Below are positions 43,361 to 51,904 of a stretch of 61,461 bases of DNA, one piece after another; within the stretch, counting starts at the first letter, position 1, and each line of letters opens with the position of its first letter. The translations under genes and the position numbers were made by a program. Source of the stretch: Thermus hydrothermalis (GTDB lineage Bacteria > Deinococcota > Deinococci > Deinococcales > Thermaceae); NCBI RefSeq assembly GCF_022760925.1, contig NZ_JAKTNT010000016.1, forward strand, positions 1 to 61,461, in the 5' to 3' direction. The notes below the pieces were generated by a model that was not told the origin of the DNA, ran no database searches, and worked only from the letters and a program-made list of their open reading frames with translations.

Positions 43361-45974
43361 GGATCCTCCCCGGCACGTAGATCTCCTTCACCACCTGCTT
43401 GCCCTCCAGGTGGGCCTGGACGTTGGGGACCTTCTTGGCCTCCGCCAGGGCCATCTCCAGGGGGGCGTCCTTGGGGATCCGGATGGTGCCCCGCACCCTG
43501 CCGTTCACCTGCACCGCCACCTCCACCACGTCCTTCTCCAAGGCGCTTTCGTCCAGCTCGGGCCAGCCCGCCTCAAAGAGGCTATCGGGCCAGAAGCGGT
43601 GCCAAAGCTCCTCGGCGATGTGGGGGGCGAAGGGGAAGAGCATCTGCAGGTAGTAGCGGATGGCGGTGCGGTAGACCGGGGTCACGGGCCGCTTGCGGCG
43701 GTACTCGTAAAGGGCGTTGAGGAACTCCATGAGGGCGGCGATAGCGGTGTTGAAGCGAAGGGCCTCGAGGTCCTGCGTCACCTTCTTCAGGGTTTCGTGG
43801 AGCTTCCCGTAAAGCGCCTTGTCCTCCCCCTCCAGGTCCTCCTTCTGGAACTTCCCCGTGGTATGGAGAAGGGCCTCCTGGTCCTCCACCACCCGCCGCC
43901 ACACCCGGTTCAGGAAGCGCCAGGCCCCCTGCACCCCCTCCTCGGTCCAGACCATCTCGTTCTCGGGCGGGGCGGCGAAGAGGATGGTGATGCGGGCGAT
44001 GTCCGCCCCCTCCTCCTTCACGAAGGGCCCCACCATGACCCCGTTGCCCTTGGACTTGCTCATCACCGCGGGCTTCCAGAGGTGGAGGGTGCCGTCCTCG
44101 TGGGGCCTGAGCTCGGCCCCCATCTTCCTCACGTCCTCCAGGGAAAGCTCGTTTTCCCCAATCTCCAGCTGGATGCGGGTGGGCTCGGGGAGGCGCACCC
44201 GCTCCCCCTCCACCTCCACGGGCCCGAAGTCTGTCCAGGCCATGACCATGCCCTGGGTGAAGAGGCCCTGGAAGGGCTCCTCCACCCCCACCATGCCCAG
44301 GTCATGGAGGAACTTGGTGAAGAAGCGGCTGTAGAGAAGGTGCAAAACGGCGTGCTCCACCCCGCCGATGTACTGGTCCACCGGCATCCAGAAATCCGCC
44401 TTCTCCCGGGCGAAGGGGAGGCGCTCGTTCTTGGGGTCGGTGTAGCGGAGGTAGTACCAGGAGCTGTCAAAGAAGGTGTCCATGGTGTCGGTGTCCCGCT
44501 TGGCGGGGCCGCCGCACTTGGGGCAGGAGGTCTCGTAGAACTCGGGGTGGGCCTCCAAGGGGCTTTTCCCCTTGGGGCGGATGTCCTCCACGTCCTTGAG
44601 GTCGGGGAGGAGGACGGGAAGCTCCTCCTCGGGCACCGGCACCACGCCGCAGGTGGGGCAGTGGACCATGGGGATGGGGGTGCCCCAGTAGCGCTGGCGG
44701 CTGATGAGCCAGTCCCGCAGGCGGTAGGTGATGCGGGCCCTACCCAGGCCCTTTTCCTCCAGCCAGGCGATGACCTTCCGCTTGCCCTCCTCGCTTTCCG
44801 TGCCGTCAAAGGGGCCGGAGTTCACCATGATGCCCGGCTCCTCGTAGGCCCCCTCCAGGGGCTCGGGAAGGGGCTCGCCGGGGCGTTCAATCACCTTCCT
44901 GATGGGGAGGCCGTACTTTTTGGCGAACTCGTAGTCCCGGCTGTCGTGGGCGGGCACGGCCATGATGGCCCCGGTGCCGTAGCCGTAGAGCACGTAGTCG
45001 GCGGTCCAGATGGGGATCCGCTCCCCAGTGGCGGGGTTTAGGGCATAGGCCCCCAGGAAAACCCCCGTCTTCTCCCGCCCTTCCGCCTGGCGCTCAATCT
45101 CCGTCTTGCGCTTGGCCGCCTCCACGTAGGCCAAGACCTCCTCCCGGCGCTCGGGGGCGGCGAGCTCCAGGGCCAAGGGGTGCTCGGGGGCCAGGACCAT
45201 GAAGGTGGCCCCGAAAAGAGTGTCGGGGCGGGTGGTGAAGACGGTGATCCTCTCCTCCCGGCCCTCCACGGGGAAGTGGATCTCCGCCCCTTCCGAGCGG
45301 CCGATCCAGGCCCGTTGCATGGCCTTCACCTTCTCGGGCCAGTCCAGGCCCTCGAGGTCCCGAAGGAGCCGGTCGGCGTAGGCGGTGATGCGCAGGTACC
45401 ACTGCTCCAGCTCCCGCTTCTCCACCAAGGTGTCCTCGTGCCGCCAGCAACGCCCCTCCACCACCTGCTCGTTGGCGAGAACCGTCTGGCACTTGGGGCA
45501 CCAGTTCACGAGGCCCTTGGCCCGGTAGGCCAGGCCCTTCTCCCACATCTTGATGAAGATCCACTGGTTCCAGCGGTAGTAGTCGGGCTCGCAGGTGGTC
45601 ACCTCCCGGTCCCAGTCGTAGAGGATGCCCATGAGCTCCAGGCTTTCCTTGGCCTGGCGGATGTTCTGGTAGGTCCAGTCCCGGGGGTGGACGCCGAACT
45701 TCAAGGCGGCGTTCTCCGCCGGCAGGCCGAAGGCGTCCCAGCCCATGGGGTGGAGGACCTCGTAGCCCTGCACCCGGCGGAAGCGGGCGAGGACGTCCCC
45801 CATGGTGTAGTTCTTCAGGTGGCCCATGTGCAGGTCCCCGGAGGGGTAGGGGAACATGACGAGGACGTACTGCTTGCCCCGCTTCCCCGGCACCTCCTTG
45901 GCCTTCATGAAGCCCTTCTCTTTCCAGAAGCGTTGCCACTTGGGCTCTATGGCGTGGGGGTTGTACTTCTCCAT
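43341..45974 (-). CDS. leuS: Leucyl-tRNA synthetase
   Basis: This class I synthetase charges tRNA-Leu. It has 877 residues, with the HIGH-type motif HMGH at 49-52, a large CP1 editing insertion, and MSKSKGN at about 638-644. Zinc-type CPTC/CPKC pairs are visible in inserts (WCPKC, HCPTCG, CPKCGG). ATG 45974 has GAGGAGG upstream. The long open frame further upstream covers the leader described separately and was not taken as coding. Expression is probably set by the attenuator just upstream. Confidence 0.96.
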   Translation of the reverse strand: MEKYNPHAIEPKWQRFWKEKGFMKAKEVPGKRGKQYVLVMFPYPSGDLHMGHLKNYTMGDVLARFRRVQGYEVLHPMGWDAFGLPAENAALKFGVHPRDWTYQNIRQAKESLELMGILYDWDREVTTCEPDYYRWNQWIFIKMWEKGLAYRAKGLVNWCPKCQTVLANEQVVEGRCWRHEDTLVEKRELEQWYLRITAYADRLLRDLEGLDWPEKVKAMQRAWIGRSEGAEIHFPVEGREERITVFTTRPDTLFGATFMVLAPEHPLALELAAPERREEVLAYVEAAKRKTEIERQAEGREKTGVFLGAYALNPATGERIPIWTADYVLYGYGTGAIMAVPAHDSRDYEFAKKYGLPIRKVIERPGEPLPEPLEGAYEEPGIMVNSGPFDGTESEEGKRKVIAWLEEKGLGRARITYRLRDWLISRQRYWGTPIPMVHCPTCGVVPVPEEELPVLLPDLKDVEDIRPKGKSPLEAHPEFYETSCPKCGGPAKRDTDTMDTFFDSSWYYLRYTDPKNERLPFAREKADFWMPVDQYIGGVEHAVLHLLYSRFFTKFLHDLGMVGVEEPFQGLFTQGMVMAWTDFGPVEVEGERVRLPEPTRIQLEIGENELSLEDVRKMGAELRPHEDGTLHLWKPAVMSKSKGNGVMVGPFVKEEGADIARITILFAAPPENEMVWTEEGVQGAWRFLNRVWRRVVEDQEALLHTTGKFQKEDLEGEDKALYGKLHETLKKVTQDLEALRFNTAIAALMEFLNALYEYRRKRPVTPVYRTAIRYYLQMLFPFAPHIAEELWHRFWPDSLFEAGWPELDESALEKDVVEVAVQVNGRVRGTIRIPKDAPLEMALAEAKKVPNVQAHLEGKQVVKEIYVPGRILNLVVR

Positions 45975-45986
45975 CTTCGCCTCCTC

Positions 45987-46014
45987 AAAAAAACCCTTCC
46001 CCCGCAGGGAAGGG
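45987..46014 (-). terminator. Intrinsic terminator inside the leuS leader
   Basis: Read on the minus strand, CCCTTCCC (46014-46007), a 5-nt loop and GGGAAGGG (46001-45994) form a perfect stem followed by seven U. It ends 13 bases before the leuS ATG, so it would stop transcription before the gene. The 5' arm can pair instead with an upstream segment. Confidence 0.85.
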
Positions 46015-46033
46015 ACGGCCAGGCCCCTTCCCT

Positions 46034-46060
46034 TTAGGGGGCTAGCCTGGCCGGACGCAT
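46034..46060 (-). CDS. Leader peptide of the leuS attenuator (8 residues)
   Basis: ATG CGT CCG GCC AGG CTA GCC CCC TAA encodes MRPARLAP. The ATG lies 6 nt after a TAGGAT -10 box, as in other leaderless genes here. Codon 6 is CTA, an uncommon leucine codon in this GC-rich genome. A ribosome waiting at CTA would cover segment 1 and leave segment 2 free for antitermination; one reaching the stop would cover segment 2 and let the terminator form. Expression of the peptide is predicted only. Confidence 0.6.
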   Translation of the reverse strand: MRPARLAP

Positions 46061-46100
46061 GAGTCCATCCTACCCCTTTTTGCACCTTGGAGAAAAGGCG

Positions 46101-46883
46101 CTAGTCCTCGAGGGCCCGGGCCACCAAGGCCCCCAGGAGGAGGGAGAGGAGGACCAGGTAAAGCCCGAGGAGGGCCAGGACGAACCCCGCCAGGGGCCCG
46201 TAGAGGAGCTCGTACTGGGAGCGGGGAAGGAGCTTGGGAAGCCCAAGCCGCACCCCCTCAAAGAGGAGGGCCGCCATCCCGGCCCCGGCGCTTAAGGGGA
46301 GGAGGTCCCGTAGCCCCCGAACCCCGCGGAAAAAGGCGTAGGTGAGGAGGAAGAGGAAGAAGGCGGAAAAGAGGGGCAGAAGGACCTCCAAAGGCCCAAG
46401 AAGGCCCCGCCAAGCCGGGGGCAGGTAGCGGAGGATAAAGCCCAGGGCCAGACCCAGGAGGGAGAGGAGGATGAGGGCGAGGCCCAGGAGAAAAGGCATG
46501 AAAAGCCCTAAAAGCCGGTGGCGCACCCCGGGGGGGCGGCCGAAGACGAGGCCCAAGGCGTAGCTAAGGGCGGCGAAGAAGTTGCTCCCGGACCAGAGGA
46601 AGAGGAGGCCGCTTCCCAGGGTGAGGGGAAAGGCGCTTTGCGAAAGGAAGCGGAGGAGGTCCTCTGCGAGTTCGGGCCGGGCGGGGAAAAGGGCCAGGGT
46701 GAGCCCCCCTAAGGCCTCCTGGAGCTCCTTTTGCCAAAGGGGGTTTCCCGCCAGCAGGAGGCCGAAAACCCCCACCAAGAGGAAAAGAAGGGGCATGAGG
46801 GAGAGAAGGGCGTAGTAGGCGAGGGCGGCGGCGAAGAAGGGAACGTGGGCCTCGGTGTAAAGGTCAAAAACCCTTCGCAGCAA
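46101..46883 (-). CDS. YihY/BrkB-family inner-membrane protein
   Basis: This is a 260-residue integral membrane protein with about six hydrophobic helices, of the YihY (UPF0761) family once misnamed ribonuclease BN. The conserved N-terminal pattern FFAAALAYYALLSLMPLLFLL is split around residue 25, and the GSNFFAALSYALGLVFGR region lies mid-protein. The molecular function is unknown. The start is TTG, 3 bases after the proA stop with a GAGGAAG site inside proA, so it is the third gene of proB-proA-yihY. Confidence 0.88.
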   Translation of the reverse strand: MLRRVFDLYTEAHVPFFAAALAYYALLSLMPLLFLLVGVFGLLLAGNPLWQKELQEALGGLTLALFPARPELAEDLLRFLSQSAFPLTLGSGLLFLWSGSNFFAALSYALGLVFGRPPGVRHRLLGLFMPFLLGLALILLSLLGLALGFILRYLPPAWRGLLGPLEVLLPLFSAFFLFLLTYAFFRGVRGLRDLLPLSAGAGMAALLFEGVRLGLPKLLPRSQYELLYGPLAGFVLALLGLYLVLLSLLLGALVARALED

Positions 46884-46886
46884 CGC

Positions 46887-48128
46887 CTACTTCCTCTCCT
46901 GCCCCTCCCCCAGGGCCACCCATTTCAAGGCGGTGAGCTCCAGGGGACCCATGGGGCCGTAGGCGTGGAGCTTGGAGGTGCTGATGCCGATCTCCGCCCC
47001 CAGGCCCAGCTCAAAGCCGTCGTTGAAGCGGGTGGAGGCGTTCCAGAGAACCAAGGAGGCGTCCACCTCCTCCAGGAAGCGCCAGGCCGCCTTGGGGTCC
47101 TCCGTGCAGATGGCCTCCGTGTGCCGGGAGCCGTGGCGGGCGATGTGGGCCAAGGCCTCCTCCAGGCCCGAAACCACCTTGACCCGGAGCACGAGGTCCA
47201 GGTACTCCCGGTCCCATTCCTCCTCCCCTGCGGGCACCGCCTCCTTTAGAAGGGGAAGGGCCCGGGGACAGGCCCTAAGCTCCACCCCCTTTTCCCGCAT
47301 GGCCCCCTCCAGAAGGGGCAGGAAAGCCTCCGCCACCTTCTCGTGGACCAAGACGGCCTCGAGGGCGTTGCACACCGCCGGGCGCTGGGTCTTGCCGTTC
47401 AGGGCCAGACGGAGGGCCATGGAAAGGTCCGCCTTCTCGTCCACATAGAGGTGGTTCACCCCCTTGGCGTGGGCCAGGACGGGCACCCGGGCCTCCTTCT
47501 GCACCAAGCGGATGAGCTCCTCCCCGCCCCGGGGGATGAGGAGGTCCAGAAGCTCCAAGCGGCACATCTCCAGGATGGCCTCCCGGTCCGTGGTGGGGAC
47601 CAGGAGGACCGCCTCCTCCGGAAGCCCCGCCTCCCTCAGGGCCTCGTGCCATAGGCCCACCAGGGCCTGGTTGGAGCGGAAGGCCTCCTTGCCGCCCCTG
47701 AGGAGCATGGCGTTCCCCGCTTTCAGGGCCACGGCCACCGCCTCCACCGTGGCCCCGGGGCGCGCCTCGTAGATGAAGCCGATGAGGCCCAAAGGCACCC
47801 GCATCCGGCCCACCCGGAGGCCACTCGGCCGCTTGCTCAAGCCCTCAATCCGCCCCAAGGGGTCGGGAAGGGCGGCGATCTGCCTCAAGCCCTCGGTGAG
47901 GGTCTTGAGGTCCTTCTCCTTTAGGGCGAGCCGGTCCAGCTTGGCCTTGGGAAGCCCCGCCCTTTCCGCCTCCTCCAGGTCCATCCGGTTGGCCGTCAGC
48001 ACCTCCGGCCAGCGCTCGGAAAGAAGCGCCGCCATGCGCAAAAGGGCCTCGTCCCGCCTCCCCTTGGCGATGAGGGGAAGCTTGGCCTTGGCCCGCTCCG
48101 CCAAATCCCTTAGACCCAGCGCCGTCAT
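46887..48128 (-). CDS. proA: Glutamate-5-semialdehyde dehydrogenase (gamma-glutamyl phosphate reductase)
   Basis: ProA reduces gamma-glutamyl phosphate with NADPH in proline synthesis. The 413-residue aldehyde-dehydrogenase-fold chain has the catalytic Cys in RPAVCNALE, the IYEARPGATVEA segment and the LLRGGKEA motif. Its start overlaps the proB stop (ATGA), giving the usual proBA order. Confidence 0.96.
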   Translation of the reverse strand: MTALGLRDLAERAKAKLPLIAKGRRDEALLRMAALLSERWPEVLTANRMDLEEAERAGLPKAKLDRLALKEKDLKTLTEGLRQIAALPDPLGRIEGLSKRPSGLRVGRMRVPLGLIGFIYEARPGATVEAVAVALKAGNAMLLRGGKEAFRSNQALVGLWHEALREAGLPEEAVLLVPTTDREAILEMCRLELLDLLIPRGGEELIRLVQKEARVPVLAHAKGVNHLYVDEKADLSMALRLALNGKTQRPAVCNALEAVLVHEKVAEAFLPLLEGAMREKGVELRACPRALPLLKEAVPAGEEEWDREYLDLVLRVKVVSGLEEALAHIARHGSRHTEAICTEDPKAAWRFLEEVDASLVLWNASTRFNDGFELGLGAEIGISTSKLHAYGPMGPLELTALKWVALGEGQERK

Positions 48129-49228
48129 GCCTCCTCCTTTAGGGCCAGGTGGTCCCGGTGGACCACCTCCTCCGTGTAGCGGTAGCCCAAGATGGCCTCA
48201 ATCTCTGCGCTTTTCCGCCCCTGGATGCGGGCGATCTCCTCGGCGGCATAGTTGGCAAGGCCCACCCCCACCTCCTCTCCCGTTTCGGCGAGGAGGCGCA
48301 CCGCCTCCCCCCGGCCAAACCGCCCCCGCACCTCCTTGACCCCGGCGGGGAGGAGGCTTGCCCCCCTTTCCCGCAGGGCCCGCACCGCCCCTTGGTCCAA
48401 GACGAGCTCCCCCTTGGGGCGCACAAGGCCATAGAGCCAGGCCCGCTCCCCCCGGTAGCGCCTCTGGGCGTGGAAGTAGGTGCCGATGGGCACCCCCTCC
48501 AAGGCCTCCAAGAGGACCGAGGGCCGCCTCCCGGGCAGAAGCAGGGTGGGGATGCCCACCCGCCCCGCAAGCCGGGCGGCGAGGAGCTTGGAGCGCATGC
48601 CGCCGCTTCCCAAGGGGTTCCCTTCCCCGGCGTGCCGCAGGGCGGAGGCAGGGTCTTTGACCTCGAGGATGGGCCTCGCTTCAGGGTTTTTCTTGGGGTC
48701 TTCCTCGTAAAGCGCGTCCACGTCGGAAAGGAGGAGGAGTAGCCCCGCCTCCACCAAGGCCGCCACCCGGGCGGAAAGCTGGTCGTTGTCCCCGAAGCGG
48801 ATCTCCTGGAAGGCCACGGTGTCGTTCTCGTTGATGATGGGAATGGCCCCTAGCTCCAAAAGGGCCTTCAGGGTGGCCTTGGCGCTCAGGTAGCGCTCCC
48901 TCGAGGCCAAATCCTCCGCCGTCAGGAGCACCTGGGCCACGGGAACCCCCTGAAAAGCCTCCCGCCAAACGGCCATGAGGAGGGGCTGGCCGATGGCGGC
49001 CAAGGCCTGCTTCAGGGGCATGTCCTCCGGGCGGGGAAGCCCCGTGGCCGCCATGCCCGCCGCCACCGCCCCCGAGGACACCAAAACCACCTCCCGCCCC
49101 GCCGCCTTCAGGGCCAGGACCTGGCGGGCAATCTCGGCCATGGCCTCCCGGTCCAACCCCCTAGGCCCGGCCAGGACCGCACTCCCCACCTTGACCACCA
49201 ACCTTTTGGCGGAAAGCCCAGGCCGCAT
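48125..49228 (-). CDS. proB: Glutamate 5-kinase
   Basis: ProB phosphorylates glutamate, the first and feedback-controlled step of proline synthesis. At 367 residues it equals the E. coli enzyme: an amino-acid kinase domain (VVKVGSAVLAG, LVSSGAVAAG, NENDTVA, FGDNDQLSA) and a C-terminal PUA domain (about 275-367, RFGRGEAVRLLAETGEEVGVG split). I chose ATG 49228, 8 nt after TATCCT; the frame continues antisense into the divergent gene but is not protein-like there. Confidence 0.95.
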   Translation of the reverse strand: MRPGLSAKRLVVKVGSAVLAGPRGLDREAMAEIARQVLALKAAGREVVLVSSGAVAAGMAATGLPRPEDMPLKQALAAIGQPLLMAVWREAFQGVPVAQVLLTAEDLASRERYLSAKATLKALLELGAIPIINENDTVAFQEIRFGDNDQLSARVAALVEAGLLLLLSDVDALYEEDPKKNPEARPILEVKDPASALRHAGEGNPLGSGGMRSKLLAARLAGRVGIPTLLLPGRRPSVLLEALEGVPIGTYFHAQRRYRGERAWLYGLVRPKGELVLDQGAVRALRERGASLLPAGVKEVRGRFGRGEAVRLLAETGEEVGVGLANYAAEEIARIQGRKSAEIEAILGYRYTEEVVHRDHLALKEEA

Positions 49229-49236
49229 TAAGGTCC

Positions 49237-49281
49237 AGGATAGCACCCTCTCACCTAAGCGCCCTAGCCCTCTGCTAAGGT
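49237..49281. promoter_or_regulatory. Divergent leaderless promoters of proB and the metzincin gene
   Basis: Minus strand: TATCCT (49242-49237), 8 nt to the proB ATG. Plus strand: TAAGGT (49276-49281), 7 nt to ATG 49289. Both genes are governed from a 60-base gap. Confidence 0.45.
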
Positions 49282-49288
49282 GCGGATT

Positions 49289-51472
49289 ATGGCCCAGTTT
49301 GCTCTCCTCCTCGCCTTGGGCCTCGCTGTCTCCCTTGTTTCCTGCCAACAGCAAGCCCAAAACCAGCCTCCTTCCTTCACCCTCTCCGACCCCAACCCCG
49401 CAAGCCTCACCATCCCCCAAGGGGGGAGCGGGACCACCCAGGTCACCCTCACCCCCACGAACGGCTTCACGGGGGCCGTCAGCCTCTCCCTGGTGGACCG
49501 CAACACCCATAACCCCGTGCCCGGCATCACCCTCACCCCTCCCTCCGTTAGCCTCGCCGGCTCCCCCGTCACCCAGACCCTCACCGTCTCCGTGGGAAGC
49601 GGCGTGGCCCCGGGCACCTACCCCCTCAAGCTCCGCGCGGTCAGCGGCAACATCACCCAAGAGAAAAACCTGGACGTCACCGTGAGCTCGCCGCCTAGCG
49701 AGGATTTCACTCTCACGCTAGAAAGCTCAGCGCTCTCCGTCCCCCAAGGGGGCACGGCTTACGTGCGCCTTGTGGTTTCGGGTACGTATCCAGGCTCTAT
49801 AGACCTAAGCCTCGTGGATGCCAATAAAAATCCCTTCTCGGGGGTGACCCTCTCCCCCACCTCCACCCCCGTGCCCTCGGCGCCCAACCTCGAGCTCAAA
49901 GCTTCCCCTTCCTTATCCCCGGGTACCTACAACCTCTATGTTCGGGGCACCGGAGGAAGCCTTACCCGCGAGGTATCCCTGACCCTCAGCGTAACCCCAG
50001 CCTCGGCGAACGCCAATCTTTTCATTGAGAAGGCCGAGTGGGGCCAAACCGTGCTTAAGGAAAATCTGCGCTTGGTAGCTGGGAAACCCGCCCTCCTCAG
50101 GGTGCACCTGGTGGCAAGCCCATCCTCTGTGTCTTTAACCACGCCGATTGGGGGCGCTGTCTATGTGAACAACACCTTCCAGGGGAACCTGGCCTTCTCC
50201 TGCCCAAACCCCATCCCCACCCGCGCCACGCAGGGCGACCTATCCTCCACCTGCAACGCCACCCTGCCCGCTTCCTGGGTGGCCCCGGGGCTTCGGGTGG
50301 AGCTCCGGGTGGACCCCGCCAACCAGGTTCCCGAAACCAACGAAAGCGACAACCTCCGCGTGCTCACGCCCGCAGTGGGCGCAGGCACCACCCTGTACCT
50401 CACCGTGGTGCCCGTGGTGCACCAGGGACAGACCGCCTCGGTACCCGACTTCCCAGAAACCCTTTGGCGCGTGTGGCCCTTGAAGGACATAAGCTTCACC
50501 ATCCGGACCCCTTACACCTTCTCCGGAACCCTAAGCGCCAGCAACGGGAACACCTGGGCCCAATTGCTGGTTGAGCTCCGCATCTTGCGCCAAACAGATG
50601 GCAGCGGGCGGTACTACTACGGCTTTGTGCGGGTTACCTACACCTCGGGCATTGCGGGGATCGGGTACATCGGCTACCCGGTGGCGGTGGGTTGGGATTA
50701 CGCCTCCTCTGCGCCCGTGGTCATGGCCCACGAGCTGGGGCACAACTTCGGGCGGGAACACGCCCCTTGCGGTACCTCCGGCGACCCCAACTACCCTTAT
50801 CCGGGGGGAAAAATCGGCACCTGGGGCTATGACCTCGCCACGGGAACCCTCCGCGACCCCAACGAGCGCTACGACCTCATGAGCTACTGCGGGCCCCAAT
50901 GGGTTTCCGATTACACCTATGAGGGGGCCCAGGGCTTTTTGGAGGCCACGCCCCCCCGTCCGCAAAGCCTCCCTGAAGAAGGGCTCTTCTTCACCGGTCG
51001 CATAGAAAACGGCGCACTGGTCTTCAACCCCCCGCTTCTCCTTAAGGCAAACCCTGAAGGAGAACCCTCCCCCTATCGCTTGAGGGTGGACGGCCTAGAG
51101 CTACCGGTGTATGTCCTCCGGGATTCGGAAGGGACCCTCCACTTCCAAGCCAAGGCGCCCGTGGCCCGCTACACCCGGGTGGGCCTCTACCTGGAAGGGA
51201 ACCTTTTGGGGGAACTCGTGGCTTCCCTGCTTCCCCAAGCCGAACCGCGGGTAGAAGCCCAAGAGGAGGGAGGGTTCCTCTGGGTTCGGGTCCAGGGGGC
51301 CAAGAGCTTCGCGGTTTTCCACGTGGCCGATGACGGCACCCGCACCGCCCTCACCCTCTTCCACCCCGCCGGGGAAGCCCGCCTGGCCCTTGAGGGCCTA
51401 CCCCCAGGAGGCCACTTTGAGGTCCAGTTCACGGACGGCCTAAGCGTCCGGGTCGTGCGTCTCCCTCGCTAG
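49289..51472 (+). CDS. Metzincin-type zinc metalloprotease lipoprotein
   Basis: This 727-residue envelope protein has a signal peptide and lipobox LVSC (Cys19). Two tandem beta-sandwich repeats follow (about 30-118 and 119-210, both with a SLTIPQGG/ALSVPQGG-type start and a PGTY..L turn), then a third beta domain containing NQVPETNESDN (CARDB-like). The protease domain has HELGHNFGREH (His481, Glu482, His485, His491) and a Met-turn DLMSYC, so it is a metzincin, near M66/M12-like groups. A C-terminal beta region closes it. Codon use looks less GC-biased than neighbours in the first half, hinting at acquisition. Confidence 0.82.
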   Translation: MAQFALLLALGLAVSLVSCQQQAQNQPPSFTLSDPNPASLTIPQGGSGTTQVTLTPTNGFTGAVSLSLVDRNTHNPVPGITLTPPSVSLAGSPVTQTLTVSVGSGVAPGTYPLKLRAVSGNITQEKNLDVTVSSPPSEDFTLTLESSALSVPQGGTAYVRLVVSGTYPGSIDLSLVDANKNPFSGVTLSPTSTPVPSAPNLELKASPSLSPGTYNLYVRGTGGSLTREVSLTLSVTPASANANLFIEKAEWGQTVLKENLRLVAGKPALLRVHLVASPSSVSLTTPIGGAVYVNNTFQGNLAFSCPNPIPTRATQGDLSSTCNATLPASWVAPGLRVELRVDPANQVPETNESDNLRVLTPAVGAGTTLYLTVVPVVHQGQTASVPDFPETLWRVWPLKDISFTIRTPYTFSGTLSASNGNTWAQLLVELRILRQTDGSGRYYYGFVRVTYTSGIAGIGYIGYPVAVGWDYASSAPVVMAHELGHNFGREHAPCGTSGDPNYPYPGGKIGTWGYDLATGTLRDPNERYDLMSYCGPQWVSDYTYEGAQGFLEATPPRPQSLPEEGLFFTGRIENGALVFNPPLLLKANPEGEPSPYRLRVDGLELPVYVLRDSEGTLHFQAKAPVARYTRVGLYLEGNLLGELVASLLPQAEPRVEAQEEGGFLWVRVQGAKSFAVFHVADDGTRTALTLFHPAGEARLALEGLPPGGHFEVQFTDGLSVRVVRLPR

Positions 51473-51646
51473 GAAGCGCCCATCGCGGTAGACCACCCAC
51501 CCTTCCCGCTTAAGCCGGATTAACAGACCAAAAAGCGTGACCTTACGCAAGTTGGGATGAAGATTTTTTAGGGTAAAATAAAGTTCGTCCAAGGAGTGAG
51601 GCTCCCGAAGCAAGGCCAGAAGATGGGCTTCTAGTACCTTGCGCAC
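51440..51646 (-). CDS. Small winged-helix-like protein
   Basis: This is a 68-residue protein with a helical N-terminus (RKVLEAHLLALLREPHSLDELYF) and a probable recognition-helix and wing (RKVTLFGLLIRLKREGWVVYRDGRFLAR). The pattern fits a mini winged-helix DNA-binding protein, but no family was recognised. The GTG at 51646 lies 7 nt after CATAAT; an ATG 9 nt earlier lies inside that box and is the alternative. Its 3' end overlaps the protease gene by 33 bp in convergent orientation. Confidence 0.55.
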   Translation of the reverse strand: MRKVLEAHLLALLREPHSLDELYFTLKNLHPNLRKVTLFGLLIRLKREGWVVYRDGRFLARETHDPDA

Positions 51647-51659
51647 CAAAGCCATTATG

Positions 51660-51892
51660 CTGCTAGCCACAAGCCACTGGCCAGAGCCTGAGGAAGGCTG
51701 CTCTCCCCACGCTTTCTGGGCTGGATGCGAGGGCTTCCTCTCAAAGCAGGGCCGTACCCTAAGACCTCGCTGCCTTACGGGGTCCTGTGACAGGTGTTTC
51801 CAAGGCCCAAGCGATGGGCATTGCGCTCGCATCAAACCATTTGTTAGGCGAGTCCAGCCAAGGGCTTGACCGTGCCCTGACCTGGCCCGGGC
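51660..51892. other. Non-coding patch, possible remnant of a mobile element
   Basis: This roughly 230-base stretch has lower GC than its flanks and no convincing reading frame. Short plus- and minus-strand frames give cysteine/arginine-rich text unlike real Thermus proteins. A perfect CCTGT-G-ACAGG palindrome lies inside it, and GTTAGGC sits at 51843-51849. It may be the leftover end of an insertion sequence, but I see no terminal repeat or target duplication. Confidence 0.35.
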
Positions 51893-51898
51893 TAGACT
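51893..51898 (+). promoter_or_regulatory. -10 box of the phoB-like gene
   Basis: TAGACT lies 6 nt before the GTG at 51905. A TTGACC is present 21 bases upstream, too far for a standard -35. Confidence 0.5.
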
Positions 51899-51904
51899 GA
51901 AAGC

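Larger units (their letters stand above)
45987..46072 (-). promoter_or_regulatory. leuS attenuator leader
   Basis: Order on the minus strand: -10 box TAGGAT (46072-46067), 6 nt, a leaderless 8-codon peptide gene, then four RNA segments. Segment 1 GGCCAGG (46052-46046) pairs with segment 2's CCTGGCC (46023-46017), extended by CCCC/GGGG. Segment 2 also holds GGGAAGGG (46032-46025), exactly complementary to segment 3, CCCTTCCC (46014-46007). Segment 3 also pairs with segment 4 to make the terminator. This is the 1:2, 2:3, 3:4 arrangement of ribosome-controlled attenuation. Confidence 0.72.

Noticed and set aside
43410-45041. A 543-codon open frame on the plus strand opposite leuS
   Set aside because: It is the antisense shadow of leuS in GC-rich DNA: low-complexity Gly/His/Leu/Val text, no motif, no ribosome site. 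The same applies to long antisense frames opposite aceE (16635-18086), thiI (5376-6320), the esterase (2476-3423) and folC (12969-13985).
45987-46072. T-box riboswitch upstream of leuS
   Set aside because: The leader is only about 85 nt and has no T-box consensus (AGGGUGGNACCGCG-type) or specifier-loop architecture. A ribosome-controlled attenuator explains the stems better.
45975-46085. N-terminal extension of leuS by 37 codons
   Set aside because: The extension would translate through the terminator hairpin and lacks similarity to LeuRS; the normal family start is [14 protein letters not shown] with GAGGAGG upstream.
51771-51849. Integron attC-like site (GCCTTAC ... GTTAGGC)
   Set aside because: The outer cores are nearly complementary (one mismatch) and 79 bases apart, but no inner L boxes pair and no integrase or cassette is present.
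51660-51892. Protein-coding gene in the gap before phoB
   Set aside because: Frames on both strands give Cys/Arg/Pro-rich text without homology-like features, and the only long minus-strand frame is an upstream extension of the small winged-helix gene that runs through phoB antisense.
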